From BOG-994 sp049514215 (GTDB taxonomy: Bacteria; Pseudomonadota; Gammaproteobacteria; Burkholderiales; Burkholderiaceae_D): a stretch of DNA of 64,000 nt. The stretch covers positions 1-64,000 of the forward strand of contig JBEKVI010000020.1 in the NCBI GenBank assembly GCA_049514215.1. Direction: 5' to 3'. Both the position numbers and the translations under genes were made by a program. The notes beneath the pieces are model-generated. The model saw nothing but the letters and a program-made list of their open reading frames with translations. It was not told the DNA's origin and did no database searches. Shown here in pieces: positions 17,044-26,783 of this stretch. How positions within the stretch are numbered: position 1 is the first letter of the stretch; every line of letters starts with the position of its first letter.

Positions 17044-18197
17044 GACCCTCCCACGTCCGAGTTTCCTGGGGTGGCGGGACGCGCATGCTCCACGGCTGAA
17101 GGACCGCGATAAACCACCTTCTGGTCTACGGCATAGAGCACGCAGGGCAAGGAGGTATGGGGCTGACAGTTGGCCAGCGCACGGCTTTGCGCATCCTCAC
17201 CCAGGCCAATCCCGTAGTGGCCGTCCGATGAGAAGGCAAAGGCACGGGGCGGGCTCATCCAGAGAAAGCGCCGGTAGTTTGCCTCCACGACGGGGCTTGC
17301 GCCATCGTAGGTGTTCAGACGCTCGAAATCCTCCACGTCGAGAGTGTCGTCGGGGTCGCGTAAGGTGAACCGAACCTCGAAAGGCAGGCCCCTCGCGACA
17401 AAGAACTTCTCCACCAGAGGCAGCCAGATGGCAACGCCTTCCTCCAGATGGAAGAGCTTGTGGGAGTCGTCCTCGAACACGCCGATGTCGACAAATTCGG
17501 CGTGCCCTCCGGCGCCGGTGTAAGCCTCGAAAAGCTCGGAGGGCAGTGGCTTGGGGAAGTAACTGTCGTTATCGCCGTAGATGAATAGGGCCGGAACGTG
17601 ACTCGTCTTCCCAAAGTGGGCAAAGGCCGTAATCAGATTCTCGGACCAGCCGATGCAGTTGTCCTGGCGCATGCCGCCGGCGAAATTGACGATCCCAATA
17701 ACACCTGGGATATTGCGCGCGCCAAGAGCTGCGCTCACCAGGCCGCCCTGCGACTGACCAATCACGACGATGCGCGTGGGATCCACGTAAGGCAGCGATT
17801 TAGCATATTGGATGGCCGCTACGACGTCATCGGCCCAGAGGTTGCCGGTCGAATCGAACTGGCAGCTTCCTCCGATGTAGCTGCCCCCCGATTTCGAGAA
17901 TCCCGCGCGATTGGGAGCGACGACCACGTATCCCCGTTTTACAAATTCGAGCGCCGGACCGTAGAACGCTCCGCTTTTCTGGAAGGCGGGATTGCCGTTG
18001 GCCTTGCCATGATTGATCACGACAAGCGGAAACCGACCTTCGGCGCGGGGCGCATAGATCTGCGTTTCGAGCTTGATATCGACAATCCCGAGCGACTTCG
18101 GAATGAAGACCGTCTCTTCCCGAAGGGCGGCAGCAGGCGCTGCATTCCCCGCGTAGAGCAGGATGACGCCGAGCGCAAAAGCGGCTAAGCGCGTCAT
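17004..18197 (-). CDS. secreted alpha/beta hydrolase (dienelactone hydrolase-like)
   Basis: A 397-residue exported hydrolase. A signal peptide (LAAFALGVILLYAGNAAPAA) is followed by an alpha/beta hydrolase fold: FPLVVINHGKANGN near the oxyanion site and IVVIGQSQGGLVSAAL as the nucleophile elbow (GxSxG). The candidate acid is the Asp of YGDNDSYF and the His that of EDDSHKLFHL. The C-terminal 120 residues, with DPDDTLDVEDFERL, are an extension of unknown role. The ester substrate is not evident. Its 3' end overlaps the GFA gene by 40 bp. Confidence 0.75.
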   Translation of the reverse strand: MTRLAAFALGVILLYAGNAAPAAALREETVFIPKSLGIVDIKLETQIYAPRAEGRFPLVVINHGKANGNPAFQKSGAFYGPALEFVKRGYVVVAPNRAGFSKSGGSYIGGSCQFDSTGNLWADDVVAAIQYAKSLPYVDPTRIVVIGQSQGGLVSAALGARNIPGVIGIVNFAGGMRQDNCIGWSENLITAFAHFGKTSHVPALFIYGDNDSYFPKPLPSELFEAYTGAGGHAEFVDIGVFEDDSHKLFHLEEGVAIWLPLVEKFFVARGLPFEVRFTLRDPDDTLDVEDFERLNTYDGASPVVEANYRRFLWMSPPRAFAFSSDGHYGIGLGEDAQSRALANCQPHTSLPCVLYAVDQKVVYRGPSAVEHARPATPGNSDVGGSYARGGPSSEVVK

Positions 18198-18640
18198 CGC
18201 GTGCTCGCTGCCATGCGCACGTTACATCCCGACAGGAACATCAGAGGCGAGAGCATCTTAAGTGTGCCGGTTAACCCCTGTCATCAGTTTGAAAGATCCA
18301 TTTCGTAGTGTTGCAAGGTGCGCCAGACGCAAAGAGTGCACCGTAGCTCACCGAAGATTGCGAGGATCGCAAGAGATCGAGCAGGGGGGCGTTTTGCACT
18401 CTGGCCAAAGAAGGTTTAGGACGTTTGCCCACGACGCCCCCTTGGGACGCGATCAGCGGGGCGCAGTGACGTGCCCCGCACCACATCAGTATCTGCAGAA
18501 AGTATCCCGGCATGCCCGCAACGCGGAATATGGATTCTTAACTTGCTTCTCACAGTCCTGACGTCCTCCTGCCAATGGGCATTCCGACATCGCGCAGCCG
18601 GCTCGTCAGTCAATCTCAATAAGGATAAAGGAGAACACGT
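18198..18640. other. intergenic region upstream of the phosphoesterase gene
   Basis: About 440 bases between divergently transcribed secreted enzymes. Apart from a strong ribosome site (AAAGGAG) just before the phosphoesterase ATG, I see no convincing gene, terminator, repeat or RNA. It must hold both promoters, but no element is close enough to consensus to name. Confidence 0.4.
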
Positions 18641-20809
18641 ATGAAATTGCATGGCTCCCGCTCAAGGACTGTACACCGAGCGCGTGTGGTACTCGCATCT
18701 TTTCTGGCGATCGCCCAATGCGCATTCGGTGTCCCGCTTGCAGCTGCAGAATCGGCTCACCCAGATCGCGAGGATGATCATACGCGATCCCCTATCAAGC
18801 ACGTGATCGTGATCATCGGTGAAAACCGGAGCTTCGATCACGTGTTCGCGACCTACGTTCCGCAACCTGGACAAACGGTAAAGAACCTCCTCTCTGAAGG
18901 TATCGTCAATGCGGACGGCACCCCCGGCCCCAACTTTGAGAAGGCGCATCAGCTCTCCGCGACCGACACCGACACGTTCCTGCTGAGCCCTCCCAAGCAG
19001 AAGTTTCCCAACGATGTTCTTCCGGCTCCGTTAGCGGGCGGTCCCAAGGCCGCAAACGGATACTTTTCCGGCACCGCTCCTTGTCCAGGGCAGCCAACAC
19101 TGACCGCCGTGCAGTGTGCAGAGGTCTCCGAAAGCGGTCTGCCGACGAATTATTATGCGAGCCTTGCAAGCGGCGGCACTGGAGTGACATCCAAGACCCC
19201 GGACACGCGTATTGCCAAGGTCACCGACCTTCCGGCGGGGCCATTTCAGCTAAGCCCCGGAGCCCCGTCCACCGCCTATTCGGCAAGCCCCGTGCATCGC
19301 TTCTACCAGATGTGGCAGCAGGAGGATTGCAGCGTGGAACACATCACCCCGGACAATCCTTCGGGATGCAATCACAAACTGTTTTCCTGGGTTGAAACAA
19401 CCATCGGGGCGGGCGACAACGGAGTGGCGCAGCCCCCTCTGTGCTCGCCTGGGGATACCACCACCTGCTTTAGCACCAACTACCTGGCCAACACCCCCGG
19501 GCAAGTCACGACCGGTGAAGGTTCCACGGCGCTGGGCTTCTACAACATGCAGCAGGGCGACGCGCCCTATTTCAAGAGCCTCGCCGACAAGTATGCGATG
19601 AGCGATAACTTTCACCAATCCGTCGATGGGGGAACCGGTGCCAACCACATCATGTTCGGCCATGGCGACGCGATCTGGTTTAGCGATGGCAACGGGCACC
19701 CCGCCGTGCCACCGGAAGACCGTACCGTATACACCGACCCTTACAACGGCGGACCCAACCCCGACACGGGAACCGTGAGTGAAATCGAGAACCCCAACCC
19801 TCAGCCTGGAACCAACAACTGGTGGATCCAGGACGGGTATGGCAACTCCGGTAATTCCGGATATCCCCCACCCTACACCGCTTCGCCTGCATCGGGCGGC
19901 GGGTCCTACAGTGACTGTTCGGACCCGTCTCAGCCGGGCGTCGGACCGATCGTGCACTACCTGTACTCCCTCGGTGTCGATCCGCATTGCGAGCCCGGGC
20001 ACTACTATCTGCTCAACAACTACAACCCGGGGTATTTCGGCAACGGGAAGAACGCCTTTATCGACCAGAATCCGGCCAATACGCCCTTCACGATTCCGCC
20101 CTCGTCCACACCCAGCATTGGCGACACTCTGAACGCCCACCATATTTCCTGGAAATACTACGGTGATCAGTGGAACAACTACGTGGGCGACCCGTATCAG
20201 GAGAATTACGGTACCAACGGGCCGAATGCTGACGAATACTGCAATATTTGCAACCCGTTCCAGTACGACACGTCGATCATGTCGCATCCGGAGCAGGTGG
20301 CAGCGCACATCCAGGACAGCGTGAATCTCTACAAGGACATTGCGCAACATACCCTGCCGGCGGTTTCCATCGTCAAGCCAAGTGGCTACGTGGATGGGCA
20401 CCCCGCATCCTCGAAGCTCGACATGTTCGAGGGATTCAGCAAGAAGATCGTCGACCAGGTTCTGGCATCGCCTTACGCGAAGGACACGGCGATTTTCATC
20501 ACCTTCGATGAAGGCGGTGGCTACTACGACTCCGGCTACGTTCAGCCGCTGGACTTCTTCGGCGACGGTACGCGTATCGTCTTCCTGGTCGTGGCGCCCT
20601 ACCTGAAGTCACCCGGTCTGATTTCACATGAATATACCGATCATGTCTCGATCCTGAAATTCATCGAGCACAACTGGAGTTTGCCGACCGTCTCGAAGCG
20701 GAGCCGCGACAACTTTCCGAATCCGATCACGACTGCTGGCGATGCTTACGTGCCCAAAAACAGCCCGGCGATCGGAGACCTGTTTGATTTCTTCGACTTC
20801 AAGAAATGA
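18641..20809 (+). CDS. secreted phosphoesterase, AcpA / phospholipase C-like
   Basis: A 722-residue exported enzyme. After a signal peptide (cleavage near residues 34-37, LAAAES), HVIVIIGENRSFDHVFATYV at about residues 54-73 is the metal-binding start of the phosphoesterase family that includes Francisella AcpA and non-haemolytic phospholipase C. FHQSVDGGTGANHIMFGHGD lies mid-protein, and FITFDEGGGYYD plus the EYTDHVSILKFIEHNW segment supply further ligands. A Pro/Gly-rich insertion occupies about residues 380-430. It probably releases phosphate from lipids or monoesters outside the cell. Ribosome site AAAGGAG; a strong terminator follows the stop. Confidence 0.85.
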   Translation: MKLHGSRSRTVHRARVVLASFLAIAQCAFGVPLAAAESAHPDREDDHTRSPIKHVIVIIGENRSFDHVFATYVPQPGQTVKNLLSEGIVNADGTPGPNFEKAHQLSATDTDTFLLSPPKQKFPNDVLPAPLAGGPKAANGYFSGTAPCPGQPTLTAVQCAEVSESGLPTNYYASLASGGTGVTSKTPDTRIAKVTDLPAGPFQLSPGAPSTAYSASPVHRFYQMWQQEDCSVEHITPDNPSGCNHKLFSWVETTIGAGDNGVAQPPLCSPGDTTTCFSTNYLANTPGQVTTGEGSTALGFYNMQQGDAPYFKSLADKYAMSDNFHQSVDGGTGANHIMFGHGDAIWFSDGNGHPAVPPEDRTVYTDPYNGGPNPDTGTVSEIENPNPQPGTNNWWIQDGYGNSGNSGYPPPYTASPASGGGSYSDCSDPSQPGVGPIVHYLYSLGVDPHCEPGHYYLLNNYNPGYFGNGKNAFIDQNPANTPFTIPPSSTPSIGDTLNAHHISWKYYGDQWNNYVGDPYQENYGTNGPNADEYCNICNPFQYDTSIMSHPEQVAAHIQDSVNLYKDIAQHTLPAVSIVKPSGYVDGHPASSKLDMFEGFSKKIVDQVLASPYAKDTAIFITFDEGGGYYDSGYVQPLDFFGDGTRIVFLVVAPYLKSPGLISHEYTDHVSILKFIEHNWSLPTVSKRSRDNFPNPITTAGDAYVPKNSPAIGDLFDFFDFKK

Positions 20810-20877
20810 CCCCGTGGTCTCTCGCCAGGCGGTGATTCTGACCGCGGGCATCTGACCCAAGGCAAGCGCAGCAACCT

Positions 20878-20907
20878 CCGGCGCCATGCGATGGCGCCGG
20901 TTTTTTT
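20878..20907 (+). terminator. rho-independent terminator after the phosphoesterase gene
   Basis: A perfect 10-bp stem, CCGGCGCCAT (20878-20887) with ATGGCGCCGG (20891-20900), a 3-base loop and seven T residues (20901-20907). It begins 68 bases past the stop codon. Confidence 0.92.
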
Positions 20908-21247
20908 GGTACCCCCGGCCGTTATGATGAGCGCCCAACAGTCGCTGGAATCAGCACGAGTGCGGCCAGCGCGGTCCCCCAGACCGATATGCGTCCAACG
21001 ATGGCGACAAGGCGCCAGTCCGATGGGAAAGCAAGCTTGCACACCAAAACTTGCGGCCACGAATTCGCCCCGGTCCGCAAGCCCTTTCACGGAACCCGCC
21101 GAGGTTCTCGCCCCTGGGCGCGAAAGGATCTCTCGGTCCTCTTTTGGCTTGGACGCGCGCCGTCACAAAACGGTCAGCATCTCAGACTATGCTTTTTTGC
21201 CCTGCACCAGGCTGCACCGGTCGCAAGCGGGGTAACTCAGGAGCCTT
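20908..21247. other. intergenic region upstream of the multicopper oxidase
   Basis: About 340 bases between the terminator and the multicopper oxidase ATG. No gene, repeat or promoter near consensus was recognised. A ribosome site (CAGGAG) lies just before the ATG. Confidence 0.35.
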
Positions 21248-23236
21248 ATGCTCGATTCTTCAAGATGGCCGAGTGGGGCAGGACGCTCACATCGGCAGGG
21301 GCGGATTTGGTTTGGATGGGCGGTGTTGCTCTTCGCTGCTGGACTGGGTTCATCGCAGGCCCAGGGAGCGAATCTCGATCGCTGTCCGCGCCCCGGGCCC
21401 GGAGGCGAAGTCAGCGCGCCCGCGGACCTGCGCAGCCATGATGGTGTGCTGCGAGTCGACTTTTCGATTCGTAACCAAAAGCAGGCCGACGGTACCGTTC
21501 GCTACTGCTACGTAACGCCCGAGGGGACGCAGGCGCCCACGCTGCGGCTCTCGCCGGGCGATGAGTTGGTGCTCCGGCTGAAAGACGAGCTGACCGAGGT
21601 CGATGCAGTCCGCGGTGGCGTCCAGAACAAGGGACGTTTGATCGCGCCCGCGCCAGCGACGCTCGCCTCCGATCCCTGCGAGCGCCCCTTCATGTCGGAC
21701 ACCTCCGCAAACCTGCATTTCCATGGACTCACGCTGCCACCGGTGTGCCATCAGGACGACGTGTTGATGACGTCGATCCAACCGGGTGACGCCCCGTTCG
21801 AATACCAAATCCGGGTCCCGGCCGACGAGCCTCCCGGCCTGTACTGGTATCACGCACATATTCATGGATTTAGCATGTCGCAGGTCGTAGGCGGGGCTTC
21901 CGGCGCGTTGATCATCGAGGGGATCGAGCGCGCCAACCGGGCGGTCGCGGGCCTGCCCGAGCGCGTGCTGGTGATCCGGGACCAGGATCTGATGCATCCG
22001 GATGCATCGCCTTCGAAATCCGAGCCGCCGGTTCCAAAGATGCTCATTGATCGCGACGGCGACGCGGGCAATACCGGCACGGGTTTTGGCAAACCCGCCA
22101 AGGACCTGTCGATCAACTTCGTTCCGGTGCCCTATCCCGACTATCCACCGGCCGTGATTCGGATGAAACCGGGACGGCGGGAACTGTGGCGTGTGCTCAA
22201 TGCGTCTGCGGTGACTTACCTGAACCTGCAGGTCCTGTTTGCGCGTGTACCGCAGAAGCTGGGCATCGCTGCGATCGACGGGGTACCGATCAATCGTGCA
22301 AAGATGCCAGAGCCGGATCTCGTTTGGGTTGATCACATCGGCCTGCCACCTGGGGCGCGCGCCGAATTCGTCGTAGAGGCACCGCCCGAGGGCGGGCAGG
22401 CGCTCTTCGTCACACGCTCGGTCGATACCGGTCCAGACGGGGAGAACGATCCGAACCGGGCGCTAGCCTCGATCGTCTCCAACGCCACCGCCGCCGATCC
22501 GCCGTCGGTGCTGGCGGCCGACCCCGTCGCGCTGCCAGCGCCAAGCCAGCCCTGGCTCGGTCGCGTGGCCCCGTCGCGCGTACGCAAGCTCTATTTCTCG
22601 GAGCAGCAGGACGACCCGAATGATCCGAATAGCCCGACGTCGTTTTTTATTACCGAGGAAGGAAAGACACCCACGAAGTTCGATCCCATGTCCCCGATCG
22701 CGAATATCGTGGTCAAGCAAGGCGACGTCGAGGACTGGATCATCGAGAACAGAACATCGGAGCTGCATGCCTTCCACATCCACCAGCTGCATTTTCAATT
22801 GGTGGAATGGTCCGGTCGGCCCGTCAACGAGCCGTTCCTGCGCGACACGGTCAATATTCCGTATTTCAACGGGCGGATGCTGAGCTATCCGAGCGTGCGC
22901 GTGAGGATGGATTTTCGCGACCCCAACACGGTCGGCACGTTCGTCTATCACTGCCATCTCCTCGATCACGAGGATGGCGGCATGATGGGCCGCATCCGGG
23001 TGGAGCCCGATCCGACCAAGATGGCCCTGACCGAGCGGATCGGGGCACGCCTTCACGAGTGGGTCGCGCGGCTCGACGAGGCTGTGGCCTCGCCGGCCGT
23101 GGACATCGACGAGGTGCTTCGGGCGTCGTTTTGCAGCTCGACACCGCGCAAAAGCACGCGCTCGGTCGTCGGCTCGGCCCCGCGGCAGAGCGGGCGCGTG
23201 GCAGCCCAGGCCAGTCCTGTCGTCGAATTGCGCTAA
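21248..23236 (+). CDS. multicopper oxidase
   Basis: A 662-residue exported cupredoxin oxidase. A signal segment (FGWAVLLFAAGLGSSQAQG, about residues 22-40) precedes the domains. All four copper motifs are visible: HFHGLTLPPVCH, YWYHAHIHGFSMSQ, ELHAFHIHQLHFQL and VYHCHLLDHEDGGMMG, the last with the type-1 Cys and axial Met. It couples one-electron oxidation of metals or phenols to reduction of oxygen to water. The residues after about 600 form an unusual Ala/Arg-rich tail. The exact role (copper tolerance, laccase or Mn oxidation) is not clear. Confidence 0.88.
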   Translation: MLDSSRWPSGAGRSHRQGRIWFGWAVLLFAAGLGSSQAQGANLDRCPRPGPGGEVSAPADLRSHDGVLRVDFSIRNQKQADGTVRYCYVTPEGTQAPTLRLSPGDELVLRLKDELTEVDAVRGGVQNKGRLIAPAPATLASDPCERPFMSDTSANLHFHGLTLPPVCHQDDVLMTSIQPGDAPFEYQIRVPADEPPGLYWYHAHIHGFSMSQVVGGASGALIIEGIERANRAVAGLPERVLVIRDQDLMHPDASPSKSEPPVPKMLIDRDGDAGNTGTGFGKPAKDLSINFVPVPYPDYPPAVIRMKPGRRELWRVLNASAVTYLNLQVLFARVPQKLGIAAIDGVPINRAKMPEPDLVWVDHIGLPPGARAEFVVEAPPEGGQALFVTRSVDTGPDGENDPNRALASIVSNATAADPPSVLAADPVALPAPSQPWLGRVAPSRVRKLYFSEQQDDPNDPNSPTSFFITEEGKTPTKFDPMSPIANIVVKQGDVEDWIIENRTSELHAFHIHQLHFQLVEWSGRPVNEPFLRDTVNIPYFNGRMLSYPSVRVRMDFRDPNTVGTFVYHCHLLDHEDGGMMGRIRVEPDPTKMALTERIGARLHEWVARLDEAVASPAVDIDEVLRASFCSSTPRKSTRSVVGSAPRQSGRVAAQASPVVELR

Positions 23237-23301
23237 CGACGACCGCGCCCACTCCGACTTCTTCGGATCCTGCAACGATCCAGGCGGCAGACCCGGAGGC
23301 A

Positions 23302-24066
23302 TCAACCGCCAGTCCCGGTGGCGCGCGACCATTTGCAGCGCGCCGTCCAGGTCGTAGCGACCAGACCGTTCACGCGCAGGGCAAGGAGGTGATAGGTCTG
23401 GGTCGTGAGGGCGATCGGGTAGGCGACTTTCAGCAGGTCGGCAATCATCCGCCACTCCGCTCGAACGCCACGCCAGAAGCCCAGCTTTTCGGTCTTTCTT
23501 GCCTGACTCACACCCGGCCAATCGCACACGGCAATTGAAAGCTGCTGCTCAATGATCTTGCGATTCATGAAGATCTCGACCCCGAATCGGGGGAGCTCGT
23601 GTACTTCCGTTAGCACTGCGCGTAACAGTTCGGCTCGCATCACGCGTTCTCCGGAAACGAAATCCATTCCCAGCGCGCGAAAAATCAGAAGGCTGTTTTG
23701 CCGCAGACTCATACTGACTGCGGCCCGACCCGATAGGACAGGCGCCGCAAGCGCTGCGAGGTCGGAGGCAACCAGACCCCGCAGGTCCGCATCCAAGAGC
23801 ATCAGGATCTCGCCGCGGGCAGCCGCGATGCCCGCGGCCATCGCAGCGCTCTTGCCCCGATTGACCGATTGACGAATCAGCCTTACAGACGGAAATCGTC
23901 CGACGACCTCGCATGTGTGATCCGTCGAGCCATCGTCCACAACGATGATCTCATCTAGCACGGGATGACTGATCGCGACTTCGAGCACCGCCGCGATCCG
24001 GGGCGCCTCGTTGAATGCGCAGATGATGCATGAGATTTTTTGCGGGTAAGCCATGCTACCTGTCAT
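23302..24066 (-). CDS. family 2 glycosyltransferase
   Basis: A 254-residue inverting GT2 enzyme: ISCIICAFNEAPRIAAVLEV, the nucleotide-binding IIVVDDGSTDHTCEVV, and LMLLDADLRGL carrying the DxD-type metal site. It lacks transmembrane helices typical of polysaccharide synthases, though the C-terminal segment MIADLLKVAYPIALTTQTYH is moderately hydrophobic. An undecaprenyl-phosphate or lipid sugar transfer role is possible but not shown. A second ATG four codons in (24054) has a weak ribosome site. Convergent with the multicopper oxidase gene. Confidence 0.8.
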   Translation of the reverse strand: MTGSMAYPQKISCIICAFNEAPRIAAVLEVAISHPVLDEIIVVDDGSTDHTCEVVGRFPSVRLIRQSVNRGKSAAMAAGIAAARGEILMLLDADLRGLVASDLAALAAPVLSGRAAVSMSLRQNSLLIFRALGMDFVSGERVMRAELLRAVLTEVHELPRFGVEIFMNRKIIEQQLSIAVCDWPGVSQARKTEKLGFWRGVRAEWRMIADLLKVAYPIALTTQTYHLLALRVNGLVATTWTARCKWSRATGTGG

Positions 24067-24739
24067 AGGGTCGGTCTTGAGTCGGAGCTGCCGCTTCGCT
24101 TAGTCGCAGTGCTCGCGGTCCTGCACGCTACACGCATTCATGGGCGCACGATCCCCATCCGGCAGCACTCCTATTCGCCTGGCCGTGGACGGCAACGGAC
24201 CTGTCGCCTGGGTCATGAGAACACGAAGACAAGTCTTGTCTGTGACGAACCCTGCCTTGGTGGGGTCGTACCTTCCGCGCCACCACGGATTCCGACCGGC
24301 ACTCCGATCGCGAAGTCCGCGACGCACAAGGTTTGACAAGCCTCAGCCGCGGTTTTACCGGTCACGCCACTTCTTGAATGGGCAGGATCAGTCGCGCCTC
24401 AGTCGTTGCGTGTGTAGCGAACGTGCTCAGTCTGAAAGCGCGCGCTGGCCAGAGCCGGTTTGGAACGCTAAGCTAGCAGAAATCGCCCCACCCTTAGCGA
24501 CCTTCGGGGCAGTAGAGGACCCGAGAAAATTACCTGAACTGGGATTGCGGCCTCTGGAATACCGTGGCTGATAGAGTTAGAAGTATCGCGTAATTGGGGC
24601 TCTGGAATCCGGACTGGGGCCAACTAAATCGCCCCGGGGCGATGCGGATTGGGCGCTTAAGTCACGTGGATGAGGAGCCGCTCAACCGTCCCTTGTCCAA
24701 GCCTCGAGGATTTTGGACAACTCAACTTCGGAGGCCCCA
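24067..24739. other. long intergenic region with a 16-bp palindrome
   Basis: About 670 bases with only random-looking open frames. It holds a perfect palindrome, ATCGCCCCGGGGCGAT (24628-24643), and two similar short blocks around GGCCTCTGGAAT (near 24551) and GGGCTCTGGAAT (near 24597). I see no tRNA, terminator or gene remnant that I recognise. Confidence 0.4.
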
Positions 24740-25117
24740 ATGCGCTTTGCTCGCGAGCGACTATTTCGCGCACTTATCCCCCCGCTCGTCCTAGGCATGC
24801 TGGGCGTTGCTGCCGCAGCCGCAATCGATTCCGACGAGAATTCCTTTCTGCACGAGAACGCCCGGGCAATGTCAAAGATGATGTCGGACATGGCGGTGTC
24901 TCCCACGGGCGACGTCGATCGCGATTTTGTCGCGTCCATGGTGCCGCATCATCAGGGCGCAATCGAGATGGCCATTGCCGAACTGCGCTACGGACACAAT
25001 GAGAAGCTCAGGCGCCTCGCACAAGAAATCATCGTCGATCAGCAAGAAGAGATCGCCGCGATGCGGGTGGCGATCGGACAGGCGCCACCGCCGTCAGCTC
25101 CGGCTCCGACCCAGTAA
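24740..25117 (+). CDS. DUF305 family exported protein
   Basis: A 125-residue protein with a signal sequence (FRALIPPLVLGMLGVAAAAA) and a compact four-helix DUF305 domain. FVASMVPHHQGAIEMAIAEL is the family hallmark; its paired His and the Met residues around MSKMMSDMAV suggest metal (often copper) binding. ATG at 24740 has GGAGG five bases upstream and is preferred to an earlier in-frame start at 24713. It lies 57 bp before a YncE-like gene on the same strand, with a multicopper oxidase nearby, a setting often seen in metal handling loci. Confidence 0.82.
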   Translation: MRFARERLFRALIPPLVLGMLGVAAAAAIDSDENSFLHENARAMSKMMSDMAVSPTGDVDRDFVASMVPHHQGAIEMAIAELRYGHNEKLRRLAQEIIVDQQEEIAAMRVAIGQAPPPSAPAPTQ

Positions 25118-25174
25118 TCAATTCTGCGCGGTTACGCGCACCAAACCCGCGGTGCACAGCAAGAGGAACCTTCA

Positions 25175-26632
25175 TTGAAGACTTTTTTCGAGATGGTGGT
25201 CATGAGCATTTTCTGCGCGATGCTCGCTCCAGCGCAGGCCGGACAGGCACCGCTTGCCGCCGATGTTCCGGACACTCCCATCACCCACCGGGACCGTGTC
25301 TATGCGGCCGAGCAGTACTCCAATACGGTGTCGGTCACCGATCCGGCCGACGGGAGACTTCTAGGCGTGATCCGCCTTGGAGATCCGAATCCGGCCTGGA
25401 TTAGCCCGCTCTATCGCGGCCAGGTGCTGGTCCACGGCATGGGCTTCTCACCGGATCACCGAACACTTGCCGTCGTCTCGATCGGCTCGAACTCGGTCAC
25501 CTTCATTGATACCGCAACCAACACGGTTCGGCATACGAGCTACGTGGGCCGCTCACCGCACGAGGCGTTCTACACGCCCGACGGTCGCGAAGTCTGGGTT
25601 ACGGTGCGCGGCGAGGACTATGTTTCTGTCCTCGACGCTCAGACATTTCAGGAGAAAACGCGCATCCAGACCCCCAACGGCCCGGGAATGCAGATCTTTT
25701 CGCCCGATGGAAGATACGGATATGTGTGCTCGTCCTTTACCCCGGAAACCGACGTGTTTACCATCGCCGAACACAAGCTGGTTGGAAAAATCACCCAGGC
25801 CAGTCCGTTCTGTCCGAACATCGCGGCCACACCGGACGGCGAGCAGGTCTGGTTCACGCTCAAGGATATTGGGAAGGTGCAGGTATTTAAGGCGAAGCCG
25901 CCATTTGATCTGATCAAGACCATCGATTCGGGGCCCATCACCAATCACGTCAATTTTGTGCACAACGAACGCGGAACCTTCGCCTACGTGACGATCGGGG
26001 GTCTGAATCTACTGAAGGTGTATCGCACGGATAACTTTGAAGAAGTCGCAAGCGTCGCGCTCGGGAGCCTGCCCCATGGGGTGTGGCCTTCGGGCGATGG
26101 AACCAAGGTCTATGTGGGTCTCGAAAACGACGACGCTCTGGCTGTGATCGACACGCGCTCCAATACGCTCGTCTCCACCATTGCGATCGGCCAGGGGCCG
26201 CAGGCCTTGGTCTATGTGCCCAACGCGGTGCCCGAGGGCGACGGCCTGGCCAATCTCCAACCGCTCGGTCTCGCCGGTGCGGCGACGTATCTGAGACTCG
26301 CGCCGGCCAGAACACCGGGAAACGCGGACCCCACGCGCGTGGCTCTCTTCGATCAGGGACTGACGCAGGTCCTTCAGGCCTCGGTAACCGGACTCGAGCC
26401 ACAGAAGACCTATCAGCTCTCGCTCGCAGCGCACCCTGATGGCTCGGGCCCTCTCGAGGCGCTTTCGGCTTTCACGACCAATCCCGCGGGGGCTGCAATC
26501 GTGGTCGCGGTCGGCCCCATCCGGCAAGTGGTCTTGGACAACAAGGGACAGGATCGGCGCTATCTCGTGATCGTTCCGACCTTCGATGGCGTCGCGGCAC
26601 GCCCCGTGCAGATTCAGCGCACGAGCGACTAA
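25175..26632 (+). CDS. exported YncE-like beta-propeller protein
   Basis: 485 residues: signal peptide (VVMSIFCAMLAPAQAG), then seven YncE/YVTN-type blades with repeats such as RVYAAEQYSNTVSVTDPADG, REVWVTVRGEDYVSVLDAQT and KVYVGLENDDALAVIDTRSN up to about residue 355. The last 130 residues form a separate domain with a beta-sandwich look (VTGLEPQKTYQLSLAAHPDG). TTG at 25175 follows an AGAGGA ribosome site. It probably forms an operon with the DUF305 gene; propellers of this type bind ligands or partner proteins in the periplasm. Confidence 0.78.
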   Translation: MKTFFEMVVMSIFCAMLAPAQAGQAPLAADVPDTPITHRDRVYAAEQYSNTVSVTDPADGRLLGVIRLGDPNPAWISPLYRGQVLVHGMGFSPDHRTLAVVSIGSNSVTFIDTATNTVRHTSYVGRSPHEAFYTPDGREVWVTVRGEDYVSVLDAQTFQEKTRIQTPNGPGMQIFSPDGRYGYVCSSFTPETDVFTIAEHKLVGKITQASPFCPNIAATPDGEQVWFTLKDIGKVQVFKAKPPFDLIKTIDSGPITNHVNFVHNERGTFAYVTIGGLNLLKVYRTDNFEEVASVALGSLPHGVWPSGDGTKVYVGLENDDALAVIDTRSNTLVSTIAIGQGPQALVYVPNAVPEGDGLANLQPLGLAGAATYLRLAPARTPGNADPTRVALFDQGLTQVLQASVTGLEPQKTYQLSLAAHPDGSGPLEALSAFTTNPAGAAIVVAVGPIRQVVLDNKGQDRRYLVIVPTFDGVAARPVQIQRTSD

Positions 26633-26783
26633 ATTCTCCCTCTGGTCATCTTGACCGTGGTCTTGATTCCCCTCACCGGCGAAGGGTCATCCAGTCGTCG
26701 ATGAGGTCCATACCGTAGAGCCGAAAATGGGGCACAATTGCGCTCCTCGATTCGTCGATCAACGCATCCTACGGGAGAAGAAA

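Noticed and set aside
24140..24571. 143-codon open frame in the long intergenic region
   Set aside because: Composition is unlike the neighbours, no start signal or domain is seen, and it looks like chance in GC-rich DNA.
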